Assembly (NCBI GenBank): GCA_963779735.1
Contig: CAVZZJ010000006.1
Coordinates: 670,365-734,364, forward strand
Reading direction: 5' to 3'
Length of the DNA: 64,000 bases
Source: Bog-473 sp963779735
GTDB taxonomy: Bacteria; Actinomycetota; Acidimicrobiia; Acidimicrobiales; RAAP-2
Position 1 is the first letter of the stretch, and the number at the start of each line of letters is the position of its first letter. Shown here in pieces: positions 52,815-62,127 of this stretch. Under the pieces are notes generated by a model that was not told where the DNA came from, did not search any database, and was given only the letters and a program-made list of their open reading frames with translations. Both the position numbers and the translations under genes were made by a program.

Positions 52815-53120
52815 ATGTACAGCGAGCTCCTGAGCGACCTCTGCCTCAGCACGGACCCCGACGAGATCCCGGCATCGAAGGAGGAACTGGTCGCCGACCT
52901 TCAGCAGTGCCGCCTCCGGCTTCGTCGACGAGCCGCCCTCCACAAGCACGTCGTCGCCGAAGATCTGGCGCGTGAGCTCGACCATGACAGGATCCTGCTC
53001 TCCCTGTGCGCCGCCTTGTCGATCGAGCACGATCCGGCACGATTCGTCAACCCCATCTCGGAGCGTCGACGCCTCGAGGAGATGATCCGGAGACGGGGGA
53101 TCGAGATCGATCCGATCTGA
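52815..53120 (+). CDS. Hypothetical helical protein
   Basis: About 101 residues (GTG 52809 also in frame). Fully helical and charged, with many Arg and Leu (LQQCRLRLRRRAALHKHVV). Possibly a regulator. No family recognised. Confidence 0.5.
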   Translation: MYSELLSDLCLSTDPDEIPASKEELVADLQQCRLRLRRRAALHKHVVAEDLARELDHDRILLSLCAALSIEHDPARFVNPISERRRLEEMIRRRGIEIDPI

Positions 53121-53200
53121 GGCGGCTATCGGGCCCCGCCAGGGGGTCCTGCCTCCGGCTGGCCTGGTCGGCCCTGGCCGGGTCTCGGGCGCATGAACTT

Positions 53201-53236
53201 CAGGGCCTGAGCGTTCGTCAGGGCCTGAGCGTTCGT
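53201..53236 (+). repeat. 18-bp tandem duplication at the response-regulator stop
   Basis: CAGGGCCTGAGCGTTCGT occurs twice in a row. The stop codon and last residues of the response regulator lie in it. Confidence 0.85.
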
Positions 53237-53868
53237 CGTTCCGCCAGGATGGCCGCGTAGACGCCGGCTTCGGTCCGGCGCTGCATCCCCAGTTTGGACA
53301 ACAGGCTCGATACGTAGTTCTTGACCGTCTTCTCGGCCAGGAAGATCTCCGCGGCGATCTGGCGGTTGGAGCGGCCGAGGGCGATGAGGTCCAGGACCTT
53401 GCGCTCTTGGGGCGACAGGCTGGACAGTCGTGCTTCGGTCGCCTGGTTCTTGTGCAGCCTGTCGAAGATCTCCTTGGAGAGGTTGGCGTCGATGAGGGAC
53501 GAACCCTGGCTCACCCGGCGGATGTCCCCGACCAGGTCACTTCCGCCGACCTCCTTCAAGACGTAACCGGCTGCACCAGCCATGATCGCGGAGAAGAGGG
53601 CTTCATCGTCGGCGTACGACGTCAACATGAGGCAGGCGATGTCGGGGTAGAGGGAGCGGATCTCACGGCATACCTCTATGCCACTCCCATCGGGCAAGCG
53701 GACATCGAGTATCGCGACGTCGGGCAGCAGGGTGGAGATCTGCTCCAAGCCCTCTTGAGCCGTGGCGGCCTGGCCGACGACTTCCATGTCGTCTTCGCAC
53801 TCGAGCAAGGTCTGCAGCCCCGTCCGGACCAACTCATGGTCATCGAGCACGAAAATGCGAATCGACAT
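53218..53868 (-). CDS. NarL/LuxR-type response regulator (DevR/DosR-like)
   Basis: 216 residues from the ATG at 53868. Receiver domain with D9/D10 and phosphoacceptor D55 (VAILDVRLPDG), then a LuxR helix-turn-helix (LSPQERKVLDLIALGRSNRQIAAEIFLAEKTVKNYVSSLLSKL). It diverges from the kinase with a 103-bp gap, so the two are probably partners. The layout resembles DosR/DosS of mycobacteria, but the signal is unknown. Confidence 0.92.
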   Translation of the reverse strand: MSIRIFVLDDHELVRTGLQTLLECEDDMEVVGQAATAQEGLEQISTLLPDVAILDVRLPDGSGIEVCREIRSLYPDIACLMLTSYADDEALFSAIMAGAAGYVLKEVGGSDLVGDIRRVSQGSSLIDANLSKEIFDRLHKNQATEARLSSLSPQERKVLDLIALGRSNRQIAAEIFLAEKTVKNYVSSLLSKLGMQRRTEAGVYAAILAERRTLRP

Positions 53869-53971
53869 CGGGATAATCTTGCCACGCTGTAGGCCTTGGG
53901 TATAGCGCACCTCCGCTGGTGGGCCGGCGTGGTCCTTTTCGCCCATCCATCTGACCACTACCCTAGGGAGG

Positions 53972-55126
53972 GTGCGGCCGCTCGATGAGATCGATGATCC
54001 GGTCAAGCTGCGGCGGCTGGTTCAGGCGATGCTCATGATGGAGGGAGAGCTCAGCCTTCCCGTCGTACTCCGCCACCTGGTCGGAGAGGCGTGTTCGCTG
54101 GTGGATGCGCGCTACGGGGCACTCGGCGTCCTGAGCGAGAACGGCACGACGCTCGATCAGTTCCTCACCGTGGGTCTGGACCCCGACGAGGAGTTCGCCA
54201 TCGGTCCTCGTCCGAGCGGTCGAGGTGTCCTGGGCACGCTGATCATCGATGCAAAGCCGCTGCGACTCACCAATCTCAGCGAGAGCCCCGACAGCTACGG
54301 CTTCCCTAACGGTCATCCCGCCATGAAGTCCTTTCTAGGCGTCCCGGTGCGGGTACGCGGTGAGGTGTACGGCAACCTCTACCTCACGGACAAGAGGGAC
54401 GCTCCGGAGTTCTCCGCAGAGGACGAGGCCACGGCGGTGACCCTGGCGATGGCCGCCGGCATCGCCATCGAGAACGCCCGCCTCCACGGGGTGGCACGCG
54501 ACCACACCTTGACCGAGGACAGGGACCGCATCGCTCGAGACCTCCACGACACCGTGATCCAGAGGCTTTTCGCCGTGGGACTCTCGCTCCAAGGGACCGC
54601 CCGGCTGGTCGAGCGTCCCGAGGTGGCCCGCCGGATCGGTGACGCGATCGACAAGTTGGACGAGACCATCCGCCACCTCCGCACGGCGATCTTCAACCTC
54701 GAGATGACGATCAACCATGACGGATTTCGTCGCTTGGTTTTTGATCTCTTGCACGAAATGACCCCGGTGATAGGGGCCGTGCCTCACGTGACGTTCACCG
54801 GATTGGTCGATACCGCCGTCTCCGGCGTGGTGGCTGATCACGCACTGGCGACCCTCCGCGAGGCACTGACCAACGTCGGCAAGCACGCCGCCGCCTCCCA
54901 TGTGGCCGTGACGGTCGCTGCGGGAGAAGAGCTACGCCTCGTCGTCGTCGACGACGGGCGGGGGATGGGTGGAGCTGGGGCCGATGGGCGCGGCCTGAGG
55001 AACATGCGCACACGGGCGGAGCGGTTGGGCGGAACGCTCGAGCTGGGAACATCGAGAGAAGGCGGAACCCGACTGATCTGGCGGATCCCACTCGGCATGA
55101 TTGGGGACGAGGCCGGCCGGGTCTAG
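53972..55126 (+). CDS. GAF-domain sensor histidine kinase (DevS-like)
   Basis: 384 residues, GTG start. One GAF domain (residues 30-172, ending FLGVPVRVRGEVYGNLYL), HisKA_3 phosphoacceptor H192 (RIARDLHDTVIQR) and an HATPase with DDGRGMGG. Mycobacterial DosS has two GAF domains; this has one. Whether it binds haem cannot be decided. It is soluble, with no membrane helix. Confidence 0.92.
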   Translation: MRPLDEIDDPVKLRRLVQAMLMMEGELSLPVVLRHLVGEACSLVDARYGALGVLSENGTTLDQFLTVGLDPDEEFAIGPRPSGRGVLGTLIIDAKPLRLTNLSESPDSYGFPNGHPAMKSFLGVPVRVRGEVYGNLYLTDKRDAPEFSAEDEATAVTLAMAAGIAIENARLHGVARDHTLTEDRDRIARDLHDTVIQRLFAVGLSLQGTARLVERPEVARRIGDAIDKLDETIRHLRTAIFNLEMTINHDGFRRLVFDLLHEMTPVIGAVPHVTFTGLVDTAVSGVVADHALATLREALTNVGKHAAASHVAVTVAAGEELRLVVVDDGRGMGGAGADGRGLRNMRTRAERLGGTLELGTSREGGTRLIWRIPLGMIGDEAGRV

Positions 55127-55181
55127 CTACGCCCACGGGGGGATCCCCATTGGTGTCACACCCTCGTGAAACGCTCACGAC

Positions 55182-55901
55182 ATGGGCAATTGGTCGTTGG
55201 GCGAGGTACTTGGATTTGACTTTGAGACGACGGGCGTCGACCGCTTCAACGACGTTCCGGTCTCCTACGCACTGGTGAGCGTGGTGGCCGGGGATCTGGT
55301 CTCGACGTCGGCCGGTCTGGTGGATCCCGGGCGGGAGATCCCTGCCGAAGCCATGGACGTGCACGGAATATCCACCGAGCGGGCACGGGCCGAGGGGATT
55401 CCCCTGAGGGAGGCGATCGAATTTGTGACCGAGGCGGTGATCTCGGCCGGCGCAAGGGGAGTGCCCGTGGTCGGGATGAAGCTCGATTTTGACCTGACCA
55501 TTCTCGACGCCCAGTCTCGAGGTCTGTGCGGAGCAGGACTGGTCGAGAGGGGATGGGGTGGGCCAGTGCTCGACGCCGTCGTGCTGGACCGACACCTTGA
55601 TCGTTTTCGCAAGGGGCGTCGCACGCTGGGTGCCCTCTGCGCACACTACGGCGTCGAGATCGGGCACGCGCATGATGCATGCGCCGATGCCGTCGCTTCG
55701 GCCAGGGTCCTCTTTGCGCTGGCCGCCCGATTCAAGGAACTGGACGAGGCCGATCCGCACTCCCTCCACCAGGCACAGATCGGTTGGCATCGTGAGTGGG
55801 CGGAGTCGTACGACGAGTGGAGGTCGGGCAGGGGGATAGCCCCGATGGATCGGCGCGACTTCGTGTGGCCCGTGGCGCCCGAGGTGCTTCCGGTGCCGTG
55901 A
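55182..55901 (+). CDS. DnaQ-like 3'-5' exonuclease
   Basis: 239 residues. DEDDh motifs: DFETTG near residue 13, DFDLTILD in the middle and HDACADAVAS near 164. It is similar to the proofreading epsilon family but stands alone. A C-terminal extension of about 55 residues is rich in Trp and acidic residues. Role in repair or nucleic-acid turnover is inferred. Confidence 0.88.
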   Translation: MGNWSLGEVLGFDFETTGVDRFNDVPVSYALVSVVAGDLVSTSAGLVDPGREIPAEAMDVHGISTERARAEGIPLREAIEFVTEAVISAGARGVPVVGMKLDFDLTILDAQSRGLCGAGLVERGWGGPVLDAVVLDRHLDRFRKGRRTLGALCAHYGVEIGHAHDACADAVASARVLFALAARFKELDEADPHSLHQAQIGWHREWAESYDEWRSGRGIAPMDRRDFVWPVAPEVLPVP

Positions 55902-55910
55902 CGCGCTGGC

Positions 55911-55955
55911 GGGTGGGTGTCCGACGGGTGGGTGTACGACGGGTGGGTGTCCGAC
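55911..55955 (+). repeat. 15-bp tandem repeat, three units
   Basis: GGGTGGGTGTCCGAC repeated three times (the middle unit has one change). It lies between the exonuclease gene and the tRNA-Val remnant. Confidence 0.85.
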
Positions 55956-56026
55956 GGTTGTCGACCGGTCGGACATGGGGGGTTCGTTAATCGTCGGATT
56001 TGTCCTGGTGGTATGGTGATTCCGAG

Positions 56027-56063
56027 GGGCCGTTAGCGCAGTTGGTAGCGCACTTGCATGACG
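56027..56063 (+). tRNA. tRNA-Val (GAC) 5' fragment, truncated in the anticodon loop
   Basis: GGGCCGT acceptor strand, complete D-arm (AGCGCAGTTGGTAGCGC) and the 5' half of the anticodon arm up to CTTGCATGACGC match a typical actinobacterial tRNA-Val. The rest (anticodon stem 3' half, T-arm, 3' acceptor) is absent here, and I find no 3' part in the window. It is not a functional tRNA. Confidence 0.65.
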
Positions 56064-56415
56064 CTCTCGCTCCGATTGCACGTACGTTTACGCTGGCTTC
56101 CGGCAAATCCCTGGTCAATTGGCGTTTTGCCCTTGCCAGTGCTTCTGAGCAGGGTTCCGAAAATGGGTGCCGTTACTTACTGCGTTACTTACTGGTGCTA
56201 ACTGCACCTGCACAGTTGCAAGCACCGACGGAAAAGGGGCTCTTCGCGCGTTGAACTGGCGAGTGTCAGGTATGGAGCATCTGGCTACCCAAACGTCACC
56301 GGGATCAGGGCAAGATGATCTTGAGTTCGGCGGAGACGACGACGGTGAAGTGACACCTTTTCGTCCCGGGACAGGCACTCTGATTTTGTCGGCTGGTGGA
56401 GTTCGATTCGATCGG
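56064..56415. other. 352-bp stretch without a convincing gene
   Basis: Starts at the break in tRNA-Val. It contains short repeats (GCGTTACTTACTG-like) and ORFs partly derived from the tRNA sequence. It probably marks the end of an integrated segment. Confidence 0.4.
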
Positions 56416-57141
56416 TCATGGCTCCGCGGCGTGTGCTGGCGCGGCCAGTTCATCCGTTCGCGTGTCCCACCAGTCCGGTGGCACGACGCGTAGCGCAATC
56501 GCCCAGGTTTCATCTTCAAGGCGAATCGCGATGCGAGTCATCGATAGAAGGTTGTCGACGAACCAGTCGTCGCGGTGGCTGCCTCCGGGGGACCGAAATC
56601 GGCTTCCCCTTCGTCTGCCGTAGGCCAGGAAGTACCACAGTCCGTGGATACGTCCGATCATTTCGACGTGACGATCGAAAAGCTCGGAGAAACTGGTGGA
56701 GCCGGTCATGACGGCTCCCCATCGACTGATGAGCTCGCGGGAGGTGGCAAGGGTTTGTTCGAGCGATTCCCGGAGCTCATCCCGCCGGAGCGGATCAGTC
56801 AGGATCGTGTCAATCTTGCGCTTCAATACCGGCGCCCGTGCCGGCGAATCGAGAACCTCGATGACTCGAGAGGGGTCAGCCATATCGTCGCTGCCGCTAT
56901 TTCCTTCGTAGATGACACCAAGCAGCACACCCCACGCTCCGCGAGCGGCCTCGGCCAACTCCATGAGCGCGTACTGGGCGAGCAACCGCCATCTGCGTTC
57001 AGACCGCCGGTTGAGGACGACCTCGATCACCGTGACTGACACCAAGACGACGGTAAGAGAGGCGAGGATCGCCGTCGTCACAGGATGGCCGAGCCAGAAC
57101 TGACTTGCGTAGAAGTCTGAGGAAACCAATACAGCTATCAA
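56416..57141 (-). CDS. Membrane protein, unknown
   Basis: 241 residues. Two N-terminal hydrophobic segments (TTAILASLTVVLVSVTVIEVV is the clearer) are followed by a long soluble helical part rich in charged residues and ending in Trp-containing PPDWWDTRTD. Lower GC than the backbone. No named family. Confidence 0.65.
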   Translation of the reverse strand: MIAVLVSSDFYASQFWLGHPVTTAILASLTVVLVSVTVIEVVLNRRSERRWRLLAQYALMELAEAARGAWGVLLGVIYEGNSGSDDMADPSRVIEVLDSPARAPVLKRKIDTILTDPLRRDELRESLEQTLATSRELISRWGAVMTGSTSFSELFDRHVEMIGRIHGLWYFLAYGRRRGSRFRSPGGSHRDDWFVDNLLSMTRIAIRLEDETWAIALRVVPPDWWDTRTDELAAPAHAAEP

Positions 57142-57218
57142 TGCAACTGCGCCGAGAGCGGCAATAGGCGGGCGTCGTGGTGCCTTCGGCGGCTCGTTGC
57201 CCCTGCGCTCCGCACGTC

Positions 57219-57779
57219 CTATTGTTCAAGGACCTGCCGAATCACGCGGACGACCATGTCTCGCCGGTCGAGCCGATCGGATGGGAACAGCGCAGCGAGC
57301 TCGGGTATCTGCGTATGCCACATCAGGGCGGTTGAGCGGGCGAAAGAGAGCAGCGCAACAGCCGGGTACGTCTTGGTTACCTTTCCCTCCTGCTGGGCGG
57401 CCACGATTCGTCCGACTTTGTCCTCGTTCGAGTCCAGGATCACTTCGAGCGGTGGTCCAGCTACCCGCTCGACCTGGTACCAAAGGACCAGGCGCAGCGT
57501 CTCGGGAGCGTCCTCGAACTTGTCGAACATTCTTCCGCCGTACTCGGCCAAGTCGTACTCATCAAAGAGCACCGATGCATGGAAGTCTCGGATGCGGTCC
57601 TCGAAGGCCGCGGCGAACAGGGCGTCCTTGCTGCCGAAGTAGGCGTAGATGGCCTGTTTGTTGGCCTTGGCCGCAGAAGCGATCCGGTCTACCCGTGCGC
57701 CAGCGATGCCGTAAGCGCTGAACTCCATGATTGCGGCCTCCAGCAGGCGCCGCCTCGTGTCCTGCGAGTCCCAGGGCAT
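57219..57779 (-). CDS. TetR-family transcriptional repressor
   Basis: 186 residues from the ATG at 57779. N-terminal helix-turn-helix (AAIMEFSAYGIAGARVDRIASAAKANKQAIYAYFGSKDALFAA split by the usual turn). C-terminal ligand domain of the TetR_C type. Two operator-like sites lie between it and the divergent SDR gene, so it probably represses both. Confidence 0.92.
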   Translation of the reverse strand: MPWDSQDTRRRLLEAAIMEFSAYGIAGARVDRIASAAKANKQAIYAYFGSKDALFAAAFEDRIRDFHASVLFDEYDLAEYGGRMFDKFEDAPETLRLVLWYQVERVAGPPLEVILDSNEDKVGRIVAAQQEGKVTKTYPAVALLSFARSTALMWHTQIPELAALFPSDRLDRRDMVVRVIRQVLEQ

Positions 57780-57793
57780 GCTCAGGACGCTAC

Positions 57794-57863
57794 AACCAAC
57801 TGGTTGGATTGACAAGGAGCCTCCGCCGTGCTTGGATGGTCACGTCAATCCAACTAGATGGTT
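57794..57863. promoter_or_regulatory. Two inverted TetR operator-like sites
   Basis: AACCAACTGGTTGGATT at 57794-57810, and AATCCAACTAGATGGTT at 57847-57863. The second matches the reverse complement of the first at 15 of 17 positions. Each holds a CCAAC-N2-GTTGG-like dyad. They flank the space between tetR and the SDR gene. Confidence 0.65.
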
Positions 57864-57969
57864 TAGCGCGTGGAGGATGGCGTATGCGGTGGTCTGAACG
57901 ACGAACGGTCTTGGCGACGGATGGCACAGCGGTCCTGCTGGGCGCACACCGAAAGAGCGCAGGCCAGCC

Positions 57970-58452
57970 GTGAAGGAGGGACGGAAGGTCTGGCTGATCA
58001 CCGGATCATCGCGTGGCTTCGGCGCTGAACTCGTGACCGCCGTCTTGGAGAGCGGTGACGCGGTGCTTGCCACGGCCCGCCATCCGGAAGACATCAAGCA
58101 GCCATCGGACGAGCACCGCGAGCGGTTCCGCACGGCGCCGCTCGACGTGACCGATCCCGGTGCTGCCGAAGCGGCCGTTGCACTCGCCCAGGCCGATCTC
58201 GGGGGCCTCGACGTCGTCGTCAACAATGCCGGCTATGCCAACAGCGCCTCGATCGAGGAGATGGATCCAGAGGATTTCAGGGCCCAGATCGAAGCCAACC
58301 TGTTCGGGGTGGTGAATGTCACCCGCGCCGCCCTTCCTGTACTCAGAGCCCAGAGGTCGGGCACGTTCGTCCAGTTCTCTTCTGTCGGAGGCCGTGTCGG
58401 CGGCACCCCCGGGATGGGTGCCTATCAGACGGCGAAGTTCGCGGTGGATCTC
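57970..58452 (+). pseudogene. Short-chain dehydrogenase, 3' end lost
   Basis: Normal SDR start (WLITGSSRGFGAEL), NNAGYA, active-site Ser and YQTAK, then family similarity stops after AKFAVD near 58450. The frame runs on to 58626, but the remainder is antisense to a helicase gene. The C-terminal third is missing, so the enzyme is probably inactive. Divergent from tetR, probably its target. Confidence 0.8.
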
Positions 58453-60380
58453 CTTGGCTTGATCGAGATTCGCCAGGGTAGTGCCCAGTTCCTGGGTGTC
58501 ATTGCGCAGTCGCTCTTCGAGGTCTCCGAGTCGATTGGTGAGCCTGGTCAGCAAGCCAACGGGGTTCTCGCGCTCGACGTCCCTGCCCACGATCACGGTG
58601 GAACCAACTGGGGCCTCGGGGAATAACAGGTGCAACTCGGTCTCGCCGAAGTCGTCTTTCACCGCAATTGCGAGATCGAGACCGGCGATGGTCCCGATGC
58701 CGATGGTCTCTCCGAAGCGGCGTCGGGCATCAACGAGCGCCTCTTTGATCCTTTTTCCGGCCTCGACCCGTTTCTCAGTGGACACCCCGGTGATGGTGGC
58801 TCGAAAGGCCTCACCCGAGACATCGGTTCGGCGTGCCAACGCATGGTCGATCTTGGCGATGTTTCGTTCGAGACGCTCGATATTCGGACCTGAAGCAGCG
58901 ATCGTCTTGGCCAGCCGGCGCTGTTCGGTCGCATGGCCATGGGCAAGACGTTCGAGCTTCGCCACTTCTGAGTCCACGCCGGCCTTTTCCATGATCAGAG
59001 GGTTGCCGGTGGCGAGGGCCTTCACCTCGCCGTAGCTGAGGGACGCCTCGCCCACGTCGTCAATGTGCCGGGCCAGCTCACGGTCGCCCCGGGTGACCTG
59101 AGCAATGGAGGCCGCCTTGCGTTCGACCGTGCCCCACATGAACACATCGAAGCTCGACTCGGTGACGTAGCGCAGCACGGACACACTGTCATTGAGGTTT
59201 CCTTGGCGCAATATGCGACCCTCTCGTTGCTCGATGTCCGCCGGCCGCCAGGGGCAATCGAGATGATGGAGCGCAACGGCGTGGGCCTGGACGTTGGTAC
59301 CGATACCCATCTTCTCGGTGGACCCGATGAGCACCCCCACCGCCCCCCGAACGGCACTGGCGAACAGTTCGGCCTTCTCCCGGTCGTTCTTTGCCTCGTG
59401 CATGAAGCGCACCACCTCGCCGGGTACCCGCGTGCTGTTAGTTGCGCCTTGAGCTCGTCGTAGACGTTCCACTCCCTACGGGGCGTGCCGATATCGCAGA
59501 AGACCAGCTGCAGCGCCCCGAGGCGGTCGCCTTGATCGCGGTAAAGCCGATCCTTTGTATCGGCCCAGATCAGGCGATGCGCTCTGCCGCCGCGGCGATC
59601 TTGCCGCCGTGGGGATACAGGCGCAGTGCGACCAGTCGCAGGTCGAGGGCGGCCTTGCGTCCGTCCCCGGTCACCTTCAGCATGTTGTCGTCTTCGGGTC
59701 GGACCGCTCCCCGAGGACGGCCTCGGCTCCGCCACGAGGGTTTCCACGGAGTCCTTGAGACCCTCCGCTAGTGGGACCACGACCACCTCGGCCCGTTCGC
59801 CGATCAGCCTAGGGGTGGGCAGGGCTAGCTGCTCTGCTGTCCTGACGTCGGCCACTTCGGCGAACATGGCGATCAACTCGGGGACGTTGGCGAAGCGGGC
59901 GAATCGATCCATCCGTAGCTGCCTCCGTCAGGGGCTAGTTCGAGGGCGGTGCCGCCGGCCGAAGTTGGCCGCCAAGGCATCGAAGGTGGCGATGCCCGCC
60001 GCCGACAAGCGCGTCGGGTTGGAGGTAGCGCTGCATGACGTAGAGTCGGAGATGGAGTTGGCCACGAAGGTAGCCGTGGCGAAAGTAGCCACCGCGCTCC
60101 ATGACGTTGCCGCAGCACGCGTAATTTCACCTCGATGTCCGTGGCTCGTTTGGATCCCGCGCCCCCCACTCCTTGAATACGGGGGGGGAAGGAAAGGTTC
60201 TTGGCCAAACGGGCCTCGTCCAAGAAGATGTAGTCGATTCCGGTCTCCTCGAATGTCACGCCGTCGAGTCGCCGTCCGTCCTCTCGCGTCCCCTTTATCC
60301 GTTCCTCCATCCGGATGATGGCGGCTTCGAGTTTCTTCACGCTCGGTGCTGATCGAAAATGACAGCACCTGACCGGCATC
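58453..60380 (-). pseudogene. Large SNF2/DEAD-type helicase gene of a mobile element, decayed
   Basis: Minus-strand fragments in different frames form one protein: first KKLEAAIIRMEERIK and IDYIFLDEA (helicase motif II, about 60150-60340), then MDRFARFANVPELIAMFAE, then the C-terminal helicase half (IGSTEKMGIGTNVQ, ADIEQREGRILRQGN; about 59150-59470) and a coiled coil. At least three frame changes separate them. The N-terminal part is missing and the C-terminus is cut at 58453, where it meets the SDR gene. Similar very long helicase/methylase proteins occur on actinobacterial plasmids and islands. Confidence 0.75.
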
Positions 60381-60430
60381 CACGTAGATAAGCTGGCCGC
60401 GGCGGCCGGTCCAAGGAGGTCACCGTGCTT

Positions 60431-60640
60431 CTACGTCTCAGTGTCCAGATAGCCGTTTGCGACGAGTTCGGCCAGTAACTTATGTCGGGCTGCGAAAAGC
60501 ATCCTGTAGATGGCGTTTCGGTTCGTGCCGAACACCGCGACCAGGGCGTTGAGGGGAACGCTGTTGAGGACGATGCCGACGAAGATTTGTCGCTGCCGGA
60601 CGAGCCGTTTGACGCCCGCTGTTCCGGGCCGAGCAAAGCG
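60431..60640 (-). pseudogene. C-terminal remnant of an ECF sigma factor
   Basis: Reads VRQRQIFVGIVLNSVPLNAL, then GTNRNAIYRML and ARHKLLAELVANGYLDTET, ending at a TAG at 60431. This is a region 4 helix-turn-helix of an ECF sigma factor. The N-terminal domain is absent and a stop lies upstream, so it is a fragment. Confidence 0.55.
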
Positions 60641-60768
60641 CTAAAGCTGGAGATCGGCCCCTGACACATCTCTATCGGGCATGGTCCCACTGTGCTCGCG
60701 GCGCTCTGCTGCGCGCAGCGGGCCGAGGCCTGGGGTAAGACTCCTCGGCAGGCCGTCACTAACAGGAT

Positions 60769-61533
60769 GTGATCGTTTCGCTTCAGGGCAAGACTGCCAT
60801 GGTGACGGGGGCCGGACGGGGCATCGGTCAGGCGGTCGCGGTTGAGCTGGCCGCGGCGGGGATGGCCGTGGCGCTGGTGGCGCGTTCGGAGGACCAGCTG
60901 GCCGAGACCGCGCAACAGGTGAAACATCTCGGCGCCGTCGCGGTCGTCGTGCCTGCCGACCTCGCCGATCTGAGCCAGGTGACCCGGGCCATCCATCTGG
61001 CCACCGATCAGTTGGGGACGGTCGATGTTCTCATCAATGACGCCGCCATGGTGGGGCCTCTCGGCCCGAGCGTGTTGGTCGACCCGACCGAGTGGGCCGT
61101 CACTTTCAACGTCAATGTGGTGGCCGCCGCCGCGCTCAGCTTCGCGGTGCTGCCCGGCATGGTCGAGCGCGGCTGGGGGCGCATCGTCAACGTGTCCAGC
61201 GCGATCGCGGCGCATCCCGGGGCCATGGTCGGCATGAACGCCTACGCGGCGAGCAAGGCGGCCCTCGAAGCCCACACCGTCAATCTGGCGGCCGAGTTGG
61301 CCGGCAGCGGCGTGACGGTCAACGCCTTCCGGCCCGGCTCGGTCGACACGGCCATGCAGGCGGGGATACGGGGCCAGGACCCAACGCGGATCGGTGCCGC
61401 CCTGCACGAGCGGTTCGCCCGCTCCTATGCCGAGGGGGCCATGATCACCCCCGAACAGTCAGCCCGGTCCTTGATCCCGCATCTGTTCGACGATGGCACC
61501 GGCGAGATCTGGGATGTGTCCAGCCCGAACTGA
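60769..61533 (+). CDS. Short-chain dehydrogenase/reductase
   Basis: 254 residues, GTG start. Cofactor motif TGAGRGIG near residue 14, NDAAMVG, catalytic Ser in NVSSAIA and YAASK. It is complete. The substrate is unknown. It leads a cluster of redox genes. Confidence 0.92.
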   Translation: MIVSLQGKTAMVTGAGRGIGQAVAVELAAAGMAVALVARSEDQLAETAQQVKHLGAVAVVVPADLADLSQVTRAIHLATDQLGTVDVLINDAAMVGPLGPSVLVDPTEWAVTFNVNVVAAAALSFAVLPGMVERGWGRIVNVSSAIAAHPGAMVGMNAYAASKAALEAHTVNLAAELAGSGVTVNAFRPGSVDTAMQAGIRGQDPTRIGAALHERFARSYAEGAMITPEQSARSLIPHLFDDGTGEIWDVSSPN

Positions 61534-61635
61534 CGACACCGGTGGCCGCTCTGCGGCAAACCCGGCTGGTTGCCTTCGGGCCCGAACGCCGATACGCTTC
61601 CTAGACAACGGATTCCTATGACAAGGAGATTCAGC

Positions 61636-62127
61636 ATGGCACTGTTGCATCCGGATGAGAAGTTCCCTCAAGTCGCCGTCACCCCAACCGACGGGGCCGC
61701 CCTGGAGCTGCCCGACGCCCTCGCCGGCCATTTCGGGGTGGTCCTGTTCTACCGGGGCGCCTGGTGCCCGTACTGCAACGCCCAACTCCGGGCGTTCCAG
61801 CGAGCAGCCGACAGCCTGGCCGAGGTCGACGCCCGAGTCGTCGCCTTGTCGGTCGACGACGAGTCCACCACCCGTGAGCTGGTGGCCAAACTCGGCTTGA
61901 CTTTCCCGGTCGGCCACAGCGCCGACGCCCAAGCGGTCGCAGAGGCCACCGGGGCGTTCGTCAACCCCGACCCAATGTTCTTGCAGTCCACCGGGTTCGT
62001 GCTCGACCCGACCGGTCGGGTGGTGGTCAGCGTCTACTCCAGCGGGGCCATCGGCCGGCTGGTACCCGAGGACGTGATCGGCATGATCCGCTACATCCGC
62101 GACCACGCCCAGGCGACCTCCGAATGA
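61636..62127 (+). CDS. Peroxiredoxin (AhpC/TSA family)
   Basis: 163 residues from the ATG at 61636, with AAGGAG seven bases upstream. Peroxidatic Cys in YRGAWCPYCNAQL near residue 48, with a second Cys three residues later. It reduces peroxides. Overlaps the next gene (ATGA). Confidence 0.9.
   Translation: MALLHPDEKFPQVAVTPTDGAALELPDALAGHFGVVLFYRGAWCPYCNAQLRAFQRAADSLAEVDARVVALSVDDESTTRELVAKLGLTFPVGHSADAQAVAEATGAFVNPDPMFLQSTGFVLDPTGRVVVSVYSSGAIGRLVPEDVIGMIRYIRDHAQATSE

Noticed and set aside
55911..55955. CRISPR-like array
   Set aside because: Units are 15 bp and contiguous without spacers; a simple tandem repeat.
56000..56254. 84-codon ORF across the tRNA-Val remnant
   Set aside because: Its start reads from tRNA sequence (GPLAQLVAH type), a well-known spurious translation.
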